Assembly: GCF_900205755.1 (NCBI RefSeq)
Contig: NZ_OANS01000003.1
Coordinates: forward strand, 1 to 64,000
Direction: 5' to 3'
Length of the DNA stretch: 64,000 nt
Source: Polynucleobacter meluiroseus
Lineage (GTDB): Bacteria; Pseudomonadota; Gammaproteobacteria; Burkholderiales; Burkholderiaceae
A program made the translations under genes and the position numbers. The notes under the pieces were generated by a model, which worked only from the letters and a program-made list of their open reading frames with translations, did not search any database and was not told the DNA's origin. This document shows, in pieces, positions 31,193 to 38,141 of the stretch. Position 1 is the stretch's first letter. Each line of letters begins with the position of its first letter.

Positions 31193-31326
31193 TGTGAGAT
31201 CCAATTCAGAATTATTGAAATGGCAAATACACAGATACCACTAAATATCAAAATATTTAGCAGAGCTATTTCTTTAAATATTTTCTTTAGATAGATTGCT
31301 CGTATATCAGTGGTAGGGTTTTCCAT
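31189..31326 (-). CDS. Small membrane peptide (45 aa), first gene of the Wzz-like operon
   Basis: ATG 31326 to TGA 31189, with the stop overlapping the Wzz start by 4 nt (ATGA). The charged N-terminus MENPTTDIRAIYLKKIFKE is followed by one membrane helix (ALLNILIFSGICVFAISII). The overlap indicates translational coupling. No family recognised. Confidence 0.55.
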   Translation of the reverse strand: MENPTTDIRAIYLKKIFKEIALLNILIFSGICVFAISIILNWISQ

Positions 31327-31507
31327 GAGGCTCGCTTATCATTAAAAACATAACTATTGAGCCTCAACACCAAAAGAACAAGTCAAACAAGATTTGTCTT
31401 TAAACATTTAATAAAAGTATTTAATTTAAATATTTTATTTCATTGACTTAAGTCAATAATAATTATATTTTTTATACATATACCTAATTTGAAAAAATGA
31501 GCAAATA

Positions 31508-31870
31508 ATGAATGACAATGCGTTAGATGTGCTTGAAAAAATTCAAGCTGTGCGAAGCTGGGGTAAAGAAAATTTACCCTTCTATGAATCAGTTATCGCA
31601 AACGATCTAATCATTTTTCTGGCAATTGAATTTGTTAAGGGTAAGCCTTTAACTGTTAAGCGATTATTTGCCTCTCTTCCATATTCGTATACGGCAGTTA
31701 GACAACACTACAAGAGACTATTCAAAGATGGCTGGGTTGAACATATCTCTGATGATAGAGATAGGCGAATTAAGTACATCAAACCAAGTGAAAGATTTAT
31801 TAATGTGATTGAAGCATACGTTCAAACTATCAAACATGCTTTTACCCCCCCCCGAGTTATCTCAACTTAA
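31508..31870 (+). CDS. Winged-helix DNA-binding protein (B copy)
   Basis: 120 residues. The winged helix (about 35-105) contains LFASLPYSYTAVRQHYKRLF and the wing DDRDRRIKYIKPSERF. Homologous to 17216-17605 in A and to relics at 34088 and 34810. The upstream 180 bp are very AT-rich (TTTAATTTAAATATT). Points toward int1 with a small gene and palindrome B5 between. Likely a regulator of the element. Confidence 0.82.
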   Translation: MNDNALDVLEKIQAVRSWGKENLPFYESVIANDLIIFLAIEFVKGKPLTVKRLFASLPYSYTAVRQHYKRLFKDGWVEHISDDRDRRIKYIKPSERFINVIEAYVQTIKHAFTPPRVIST

Positions 31871-31895
31871 TAATCAAGGATAAAAAAGCAAATAT

Positions 31896-32123
31896 ATGCT
31901 TAACAAATTATTTAGGTTTCTCTGCCCTATTCGAAGCTCTTTTGTAGTCGAAGAAATAGATCTATTGCGTAACATTGTTGTTTTAGAAGACAAAGCTTTT
32001 GGTATTCGTTGCGAAGTTAATATTGGCAATAAAGGATTAAAAGAGGCAAAAATAGCGGGGCCATATTGCGTATCCCTCTTATATAAAGACGGAAGCACAA
32101 AAAAAGCACACTTTTTACGCTAG
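31896..32123 (+). CDS. Small protein of unknown function, first of two related domains
   Basis: 75 residues. The pattern EEIDLLRNIVVLEDKAFGIR, then LKEAKIAGPYCVSLLYKDGS, reappears in the broken frame at 32140-32334. The domain is probably a small beta-rich fold. Lies 25 bp after the winged-helix gene. Not recognised. Confidence 0.55.
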   Translation: MLNKLFRFLCPIRSSFVVEEIDLLRNIVVLEDKAFGIRCEVNIGNKGLKEAKIAGPYCVSLLYKDGSTKKAHFLR

Positions 32124-32139
32124 CCCAAGACCATTTTGA

Positions 32140-32334
32140 AAAAACACGGGGTTTCAAATAACAACTCTTGATTTTGAGAGGCGATTAATCGTCGTTGAAA
32201 ACATCTCAAAGGGCATTAGATATGAATTTCCTAATGAGTTTGAACAGCTTAAGAATGCACAAATTCATGACAACTATCTTTTAGTTATTGAATCAAAAGA
32301 TGGAAGGAGAGAGTTAATTCAGTTGTTGGAATAA
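32140..32334 (+). pseudogene. Second copy of the small domain, no start codon
   Basis: An open frame after TGA 32137-32139 encodes LDFERRLIVVENISKGIRYE and LKNAQIHDNYLLVIESKDGR, matching the domain at 31896-32123 position by position. There is no ATG, GTG or TTG near its N-terminus, so it is likely the remnant of a two-domain protein broken by frameshift, or a decayed tandem duplicate. It ends 11 bp before palindrome B5. Confidence 0.5.
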
Positions 32335-32345
32335 CAATGCGTGCT

Positions 32346-32362
32346 GTCGTGTCAAACACGAT
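32346..32362. repeat. Junction palindrome B5 (GTCGTGTCAAACACGAT)
   Basis: GTCGT-N7-ACGAC with one terminal mismatch. It lies 15 bp from the int1 stop codon, as A4 does (1 bp) in element A. Confidence 0.75.
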
Positions 32363-32377
32363 ACCCTGACCCCTCAT

Positions 32378-33592
32378 TTACGCCAATCTCTCAGCTGCCA
32401 TTGTTGCCGTCATCTTGCTGTAGTGCCGTTCAATCATATTTACACTTGTCCCCATTTGCCTAGCAAGCGTATGTATATCAATACCACTTGCTAATGCAAA
32501 TGTCGCATAGGTGTGTCGCAAGCTGTATAGCGTTCTATGCTGTCCGCCACTATCCACACGCATACTGCTCCGCACCATTAAGTTTCTGAATATATTTTCC
32601 ATATTGCTTATCTGCGTGTTGTTAGGCAAACAAAAGATGGCTTTGTCTAACTTAGCTTCAATTAGTCCATTCAAATTTGTGTAGTCCAACTTGTGCCAAC
32701 GCATTAGACGCTCAAATACTTTTATCACTTCGTGCTTGGCAATTAAGTGTCGTGGACCAGTTTTGCCGCTTACCCAAATACGCAAATATTTTTTATTGCC
32801 AATCCAATGCCACTGCAAATGCTTCCAACGCAAGCGTAGTGCTTCTGTGCCGTGTCTTACTCCAGTGTTTACCAAAAATTTTATGTAAGCAACGCACAGC
32901 GTTCGCATTTGTCTTGTGCGTTCTGTATAGCTACTCTTTACCCAAGTCTCTGTATAACTTATCAACTCAATAATTTCCTCTTTAGTAAAGGCTGGGCGAG
33001 GCTGACTACGCTTGCCTTTGCTATCTAACATTGGCACAGCACGATTGTGTGCAACATAACCACGCTCTCTCGCTAAATTCACAACACGAATGTATGCGCT
33101 TGCGTGATTGCGTTTGGTACTTGCCATAGGCACTTTATTCATTTCAGTAATCCGCCACGCATCAAAGTCAGCAAGCATCTCAGTTGTAATGTTTTCTATT
33201 TCGTAGGCGCCAAAAAAAGGAATGAGATATTTATTGATTGCAAAAATATAATCTCTATAACAACGACGACCCGTGTTGTTATCCAATGCTCTACTCATAT
33301 TTGCAATTTCATCTAATGCAATTTGCTTAAATGTTCTTGTTGTAATTGCCAAGCCAGCGTCTGTTTTTATTTTTACAGTCTCAATAATTGCAATTGCATT
33401 GATTTTTGCTTGCTCTATATCGTCTGTATTTGTTGTCGTGCTGTGCCACTTGTTGTTTGCTAACTTAAATCGTACTTGCCACTGCACCGACTGCGGACGC
33501 TTATACAGCAAGGCTTTGCCGTCCATCAGCCTTACTTGTTTAATAGCGTTTACGTCAAACTGTGTTGCGAATAATTGTTGTAGCGAGGACAT
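32378..33592 (-). CDS. Tyrosine recombinase, large integrase type (Int1, B copy)
   Basis: 404 residues from ATG 33592; a TTG at 33619 would add nine. Arm/core-binding regions (about 20-190) precede the catalytic domain: Arg in NTGVRHGTEALRL, the SLRHTYATFAL box, DIHTLARQMGTSVNMIERHY with the nucleophile Tyr. Homologous to 17580-18860. The gene is next to the right attachment core, the usual place for an integrase that acts on its own element's ends. Confidence 0.9.
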   Translation of the reverse strand: MSSLQQLFATQFDVNAIKQVRLMDGKALLYKRPQSVQWQVRFKLANNKWHSTTTNTDDIEQAKINAIAIIETVKIKTDAGLAITTRTFKQIALDEIANMSRALDNNTGRRCYRDYIFAINKYLIPFFGAYEIENITTEMLADFDAWRITEMNKVPMASTKRNHASAYIRVVNLARERGYVAHNRAVPMLDSKGKRSQPRPAFTKEEIIELISYTETWVKSSYTERTRQMRTLCVAYIKFLVNTGVRHGTEALRLRWKHLQWHWIGNKKYLRIWVSGKTGPRHLIAKHEVIKVFERLMRWHKLDYTNLNGLIEAKLDKAIFCLPNNTQISNMENIFRNLMVRSSMRVDSGGQHRTLYSLRHTYATFALASGIDIHTLARQMGTSVNMIERHYSKMTATMAAERLA

Positions 33593-33625
33593 ACACGCAA
33601 GTATGTTTTCAAATGCCAACTTGGA

Positions 33626-33648
33626 CGACGATTAGTTTTTTATCGTCG
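33626..33648. other. Hairpin upstream of Int1 in B
   Basis: CGACGAT pairs with ATCGTCG (9-nt loop) 34 bp before the int1 start, between int1 and the attachment core. It may be an operator or a recombinase arm site. The rest of 33593-33792 is AT-rich with no gene. Confidence 0.4.
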
Positions 33649-33792
33649 CAAAAATCCCACGCGATACTCTGCGAACAAAATTATGTGTGTGATTTTTTTA
33701 TTGAGTGCCGCAGATTTTTCTACGAATTGAACGGCGCTGTGAAGAGGAGCTTTTGACTAATGTTTACAACTGTCAAACATCGAAAAATATTT

Positions 33793-33831
33793 TTTTCAAT
33801 CCTCTGCTCTACCGACTGAGCTACCAGGCCA
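33793..33831 (-). repeat. Attachment core, copy 3 (original tRNA-Phe 5' half)
   Basis: Identical to the cores at 13139 and 22605. Because it is followed by unique chromosomal DNA, I take it as the original 5' half, displaced from its 3' half by the insertions. Confidence 0.88.
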
Positions 33832-33840
33832 AGAGTTGGG

Positions 33841-33846
33841 ATTATA
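33841..33846 (-). promoter_or_regulatory. Ancestral tRNA-Phe -10 box, now disconnected
   Basis: TATAAT on the minus strand, 11 nt before the displaced 5' half. Transcription from here would enter element B at its right end and could read the 5' half plus the int1 upstream region. The 33857-34087 stretch behind it holds no gene. Confidence 0.55.
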
Positions 33847-34087
33847 AATGAAACTGAGTTTCCGCTCGGCAATCCCTGTTTAATGAGCTATTTAGCTCCA
33901 CTTGGGTTGGTCGCGCTTAACTTTTTTGGCCATTTCACTGCGCTAGGTTAAAAGCAGTCAATTATTTAACCCGATCCCATAAATGGGGCTAACACACACT
34001 GATTAGTCAAAAACCTGACGCGATCGCTTTATTGTTTATTAAATTTATGGTTAAGTGTGTCTTTAGCCCTAAATTAAGTCACAAATA

Positions 34088-34402
34088 ATGCTTAAGAAAT
34101 ACTTTGATTACCTTGCCATTTTGGATGACAGTAATCAGCAATTGAACTTGAACGCCATAGACGTTCTGCTATTGAACTACGTCGCCAAAGCAGAGTATGA
34201 GAACCGCAAGCTTAATGTAATGGATTTACTGTTGCAAAGACACATTGCTTCACAAGCTGCAATTCATGGCAGGCTGAAAAAATTAGTCGGCTCTGGCTTG
34301 ATTGAGCTAAAAGAAAATAAGAGTGATGGCAGGGTAAAAGGGGTAACACTCACTAAGCTTGCGCGCAAACGCTACGAAATATTGAGTAAGGCTATTGCCT
34401 GA
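34088..34402 (+). CDS. Winged-helix protein, probable relic of an older element
   Basis: 104 residues. The helix-wing pattern RHIASQAAIHGRLKKLVGSG, ENKSDGRVKGVTLTKLARKR resembles the winged-helix genes of A and B. It lies about 250 bp beyond the outermost attachment core, outside any recognisable element. It may be a remnant of an earlier insertion or a host regulator from which the element genes derive. Confidence 0.7.
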   Translation: MLKKYFDYLAILDDSNQQLNLNAIDVLLLNYVAKAEYENRKLNVMDLLLQRHIASQAAIHGRLKKLVGSGLIELKENKSDGRVKGVTLTKLARKRYEILSKAIA

Positions 34403-34414
34403 GTAGACCTCCCT

Positions 34415-34633
34415 TTACTCAAATAAATCAATAATATTCTCGTGAGCCCAACTCAGTAAATCCCTATTCTCGTCTTTGCTCAGCTCATTCTGCAAAATGT
34501 CACTCAGAATGACATCGCCACTATCGCTTAAAAAAAAGGGTGTATATCCATCGGGATAACGCTTATCTTTTCCATATAAGTCATAAATAATATCTAACAG
34601 TCTTACCGAATTTTCTGCGTGTTCGTTTGTCAT
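34415..34633 (-). CDS. Small acidic protein of unknown function
   Basis: 72 residues, acidic and helical (ENSVRLLDIIYDLYGKDKRY, LSKDENRDLLSWAHENIIDL). No ribosome site is evident before ATG 34633. It is convergent with the winged-helix gene at 34088, 12 bp apart. Probably real because it fills the gap between neighbours and looks protein-like, but not recognised. Confidence 0.45.
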   Translation of the reverse strand: MTNEHAENSVRLLDIIYDLYGKDKRYPDGYTPFFLSDSGDVILSDILQNELSKDENRDLLSWAHENIIDLFE

Positions 34634-34809
34634 ATAAGTAAGGTTATTAATTTATAGAAACTATAATATTAAACAAGCATAGTTGAAAAAAGCGCGTTTT
34701 GGAATGAAAGAATTAATCTCAATAAGAAGCTACTAGCTTAATTCAGCACCTTAAATAGGAAGAGCTCATCAATGAGTTTTACGGTTTATGCAGCACTCAG
34801 ATTAAAGTT

Positions 34810-35040
34810 TTGAATGCTTTGGCGATCCTTTTGTATGATAAAAAAGATGCTAAGGTGGGCGATCTCATTAGTCTTGGTCATATTGCCTCCCCGGCAACCA
34901 TTCATGCGGCCCTAAAAAAACTTACCCATAGCGAGCTAATTTGCTTTAGAAATGCGGTGGATAGTCGTGCAAAATATGCAGAGTTGACTGAGCTGGGCTT
35001 AAAACGCTTTAATGAATTAGCTAAAGCGATAACCAAGTAA
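34810..35040 (+). CDS. Winged-helix protein, truncated or decayed relic
   Basis: 76 residues from a TTG at 34810, homologous to 34088-34402 (GHIASPATIHAALKKLTHSE; DSRAKYAELTELGLKRFNEL). The open frame extends upstream to 34759 without a start codon, so the true N-terminus may have been lost. A second relic beside the first suggests tandem element remains to the right of the tRNA locus. Confidence 0.5.
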   Translation: MNALAILLYDKKDAKVGDLISLGHIASPATIHAALKKLTHSELICFRNAVDSRAKYAELTELGLKRFNELAKAITK

Positions 35041-35066
35041 TTCCATCAATTGGGCGTTTTTGGGCC

Positions 35067-35648
35067 TTATCTAACCCTATTAATAAGACTCTTAATCGAA
35101 TCCTTATGCCGCATGATTAGCACTAAGGCGCAAACAAATATGGCATTGCCCGCAAAATTCGCGATGATAGCGGCGAAGCCGCTATGCAAGAGATTGCGGC
35201 TGATTTGACTGGTTGTGAGGCTGTTAACCCCATAGGCAAATACTATCCCGTTCACCACGCTGGATACGGTGGCCAGTGCCACCACTTGGTAATAGCCAAG
35301 ATTTGATAAATCTTTGTTTACCTTAAACAATTTCAGCCCTAACACCACAATCATATAAAGCACTGAGCTGGTTGATAGCGCAACAATGAACCAGCTCATC
35401 CAAGGCTGGCTAGGATCAGTAATGAGAAGGCGTGTAAATGCTGCGACCGCGATGCCTACAAAACCCCGCCATTTGAATACCATCATCGCAAAGAGCTTGA
35501 CTCCCGCCGGGAGAAACAAATAATAAGTGACTGGCCCAATCTGAAATTGCGGCAAGAAGAATACCGGTGCCACGAAAATCCAATACAGCACAAATGAGAG
35601 CAACATCTCAATAATGTAGCTTTTGTTAATTTGGGGGATTTTGATCAT
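35067..35648 (-). CDS. Integral membrane protein, MASE1-like
   Basis: 193 residues with five to six membrane helices. PVTYYLFLPAGVKLFAMMVF and the preceding FVAPVFFLPQFQIG resemble the start of MASE1-type sensor domains, but no output domain follows. It lies at the boundary between mobile DNA and the chromosome. Function unknown. Confidence 0.65.
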   Translation of the reverse strand: MIKIPQINKSYIIEMLLSFVLYWIFVAPVFFLPQFQIGPVTYYLFLPAGVKLFAMMVFKWRGFVGIAVAAFTRLLITDPSQPWMSWFIVALSTSSVLYMIVVLGLKLFKVNKDLSNLGYYQVVALATVSSVVNGIVFAYGVNSLTTSQISRNLLHSGFAAIIANFAGNAIFVCALVLIMRHKDSIKSLINRVR

Positions 35649-35740
35649 TCGTTGGCAGGACTCTTTACAAGTATTGTAAGTGCCTTTATTTCAAGCTGAT
35701 ACTTTGGCTTACTTGCTAGCTAAGCCCTTTAGAATAGGGA

Positions 35741-37450
35741 ATGACTACAGAAAGCTTTATTCCGGGCAAAGATGCCTCTTTAGAATCCACAATTGCCACG
35801 ATGCAAGCAAAGTTGGCGAGTCGCGGATTTTTTCTCAACGAGTCCTCTTTACTCAATCCAGTTCAAGGGATTTGGTCGACTCACGTTAAGGATAGAGACT
35901 GCCCGATGCTATTTGCCAATGGCAAGGGGGCAACTGAGTTAGCGGCTAGAGCCAGTGCGTTTGGCGAGTTCTTTGAGCGCCTTGGCACACATTACTTTTG
36001 GACCCACTTTTATCTTGGGAAGGCCCGCAGCGAACGTGCCTTTGTGCACTATCCGCAGGAAAAGTGGTTTCCGCTAGAGGGTCCAATCTGGCCCGCAGGC
36101 CTTCTAAATGAAGAGTTGCATGCTTTCTACAACCCGGAAGGAGAGATTGACAGCTCAGTATTAGTCGATTTGAATTCTGGCAATATTGAGCGCGGTATCT
36201 GCGCTTTGCCGTATGCCCGCCTACGCGATGGCGAAATAAGCTATTTTCCGGTGAATATTATTGGCAATTTGTATGTCAGCAACGGCATGGCCGCGGGTAA
36301 TACGCTGATGGAAGCACGCAGTCAGGCGCTTTCTGAAATCTACGAACGCCATATTAAATACCGCATTATTAGTGAAGGTCTGTGTCTTCCAGATGTTCCG
36401 GAAGAAGTGATAAACCGCTATCCGAAGATAGCATCTGGAATTGCGGGATTACGTGACGCAGGTTTTGGCATCTTGGTCAAAGATGCCTCTCTTGGCGGCG
36501 AGTATCCAGTAATGAATGTCACCTTGTTGCATCCAAAAGATCAGGGATGCTTTGCGAGCTTTGGTGCCCATCCCCGCTTTGAGATTGCCCTAGAGCGCGC
36601 CCTAACAGAGTTGTTGCAGGGACGTGCCCTAGATGCCTTAGAGAACTTTGCTGAGCCAGGGTTTGATATGGATGAGATTAATTCAGTAGCCAATTTAGAG
36701 ATTCATTTTGTGGATTCTAGTGGGGTGATTAGCTGGAACTTTTTGAGCAGTCAGGCTGACTTTCCCTTTGTGGACTGGAACTTTAGCAGCACTACTGCTG
36801 AAGATTACGAGTGGCTCTGTAAACGCATAGAGAAAGATGGTTACGACGCCTACGTGGCTGACTTTTCAGAACAAGGGGCATATGCCTGCCGCATTCTAGT
36901 TCCGGGGATGTCTGAAATTTATCCTGTGGAAGATTTAGAGTGGGAGAACAATAGTGTGGGCAACCTCATTCGCCCAGCGCTAGTGAGACTTTCGACGCTG
37001 AGTGACGCTGAAATAGAAAATCTCTTGGCTGAGCTACAAACACTGAACCTGAATGATGAGCGCCCCCTTTGGGAAATATTAGGCTTGGCTATTCCCGTAC
37101 AAACCGCTTGGAAAGAGCTGCGTATTGGTGAGTTGAAAACCTTGCTGGCGTTAGCGATCGGCGATAAAGAAGCCGCCCTCGAGGGATGCGATTGGATTCA
37201 TCACTACAAACAAATGAGCGCGTCGCGTCGCCTGGTATATCGCTGTATTCAGAATTGCTTGCAGTTAGAGGATCCCGGCCTTTACGATGCGTCGCTGGAG
37301 TTGCTGTACGGACCATCCACCCTGCGTCAAGCCAAAGCGCTTATATCTGGTGAAGAGCGCTTCTTTGATCTGGCGGATTTAGGTGAAAATATGGAAGCCA
37401 GCCAGATGCATCAAAGCCTACTAGCGGCATACGATAAGTTGTTTCTTTAG
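35741..37450 (+). CDS. ycaO: YcaO-domain protein (YcaO cyclodehydratase-like)
   Basis: 569 residues, close to the 586 of E. coli YcaO. The N-terminal YcaO domain (about 50-380) shows GANGKGATELAARASAFGEF-like ATP-binding features (NGKGATELAARASAFGEFFE) and SQALSEIYERHIKYRI, and a C-terminal TPR-like extension follows. YcaO enzymes activate amide oxygens with ATP. The E. coli protein aids beta-methylthiolation of ribosomal protein S12 by RimO. No partner peptide is encoded nearby. Confidence 0.88.
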   Translation: MTTESFIPGKDASLESTIATMQAKLASRGFFLNESSLLNPVQGIWSTHVKDRDCPMLFANGKGATELAARASAFGEFFERLGTHYFWTHFYLGKARSERAFVHYPQEKWFPLEGPIWPAGLLNEELHAFYNPEGEIDSSVLVDLNSGNIERGICALPYARLRDGEISYFPVNIIGNLYVSNGMAAGNTLMEARSQALSEIYERHIKYRIISEGLCLPDVPEEVINRYPKIASGIAGLRDAGFGILVKDASLGGEYPVMNVTLLHPKDQGCFASFGAHPRFEIALERALTELLQGRALDALENFAEPGFDMDEINSVANLEIHFVDSSGVISWNFLSSQADFPFVDWNFSSTTAEDYEWLCKRIEKDGYDAYVADFSEQGAYACRILVPGMSEIYPVEDLEWENNSVGNLIRPALVRLSTLSDAEIENLLAELQTLNLNDERPLWEILGLAIPVQTAWKELRIGELKTLLALAIGDKEAALEGCDWIHHYKQMSASRRLVYRCIQNCLQLEDPGLYDASLELLYGPSTLRQAKALISGEERFFDLADLGENMEASQMHQSLLAAYDKLFL

Positions 37451-37455
37451 GGCGC

Positions 37456-38139
37456 TTAAGCCTCACCTTTATTACGCGATGTATCGATTCCTAAGGCCTT
37501 GAGCTTGCGATAAAGGTGGGTTCTTTCTAGGCCAGTGTAATCCGATATTTTGGTCATGCTGCCACCCATGATGAGCATTTGATGTTCAAAGTAGGCTTTT
37601 TCAAATAGGTCTCTGGCCTCTCGCAACGGCAGATCAAAGTAGGTTTTAGCGATGCCGCTAATATATTCGCCGCTCGGTTGCGCTGCTGGCTGCTCACTTG
37701 GCACAGGTTTAGCATTCTGGCCACCGGTGACCATCGTCTGCGTTAACTTGCCTTCAAGTGGCTCTACATATTTAGGCGAACTTTCCAAAGCTTTGTTAAC
37801 TGTTTTCAGCAGCTTTTGTAAAGCAATCGGCTTCTCTAAGAAATTCAGGGCCCCAATGCGGGTCGCCTCAACAGCCGTATCAATGGTTGCATGACCAGAC
37901 ATCATGACCACTGGCATGGTCAGTTGACCGGTTTTAGACCACTCTTTCAGCAAAGTAATGCCGTCTGTCTCTGGCATCCAAATATCGAGTAAGACCATAT
38001 CTGGGCGCATTTGCTCACGTATTTTCCGAGCTTGGATAGCACTCTCAGCCGCATAAACCGTATGGCCTTCGTCGGTGAGAATCTCGTTGAGAAGCTCGCG
38101 AATACCCATCTCATCATCCACCACCAGAATACTAGCCAT
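37456..38139 (-). CDS. NtrX-like response regulator lacking the AAA+ domain
   Basis: 227 residues. The receiver domain (about 1-120) has the acidic pair DDE at 8-10, the phosphoacceptor Asp in VLLDIWMP and Lys in LEKPI. A flexible linker (about 125-165) replaces the sigma-54 ATPase domain of NtrX, and a Fis-type helix-turn-helix ends the protein (ISDYTGLERTHLYRKLKALG). It follows the kinase gene by 2 bp. It can bind DNA but cannot act as a sigma-54 activator. Regulon unknown. Confidence 0.85.
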   Translation of the reverse strand: MASILVVDDEMGIRELLNEILTDEGHTVYAAESAIQARKIREQMRPDMVLLDIWMPETDGITLLKEWSKTGQLTMPVVMMSGHATIDTAVEATRIGALNFLEKPIALQKLLKTVNKALESSPKYVEPLEGKLTQTMVTGGQNAKPVPSEQPAAQPSGEYISGIAKTYFDLPLREARDLFEKAYFEHQMLIMGGSMTKISDYTGLERTHLYRKLKALGIDTSRNKGEA

Positions 38140-38141
38140 GC

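Larger units (their letters stand above)
22605..33792. mobile_element. Integrative element B (about 11.2 kb)
   Basis: The element lies between attachment cores 2 and 3. It shares with A both recombinases, the winged-helix protein, the AAA+ ATPase and four further proteins, in a partly inverted order. Cargo is a small coiled-coil protein, two envelope proteins and a Wzz-like operon. Five GTCGT-N7-ACGAC sites, none with the N6 spacing of A. Confidence 0.85.

Noticed and set aside
13366..32362. Junction palindromes as integron attC or Xer dif/pdif sites
   Set aside because: They have no RYYYAAC/GTTRRRY boxes and no bulged long stem as in attC. They do not resemble the 28-bp XerC/XerD dif sequence, and no IntI is present.
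13139..33792. Elements A and B as prophages or conjugative elements
   Set aside because: No capsid, terminase, portal, relaxase or type IV secretion genes are present. They could still be satellites of a phage or conjugative element.
1..33856. CRISPR array
   Set aside because: The repeated tRNA pieces and palindromes are irregularly spaced by genes, and no cas genes are visible.
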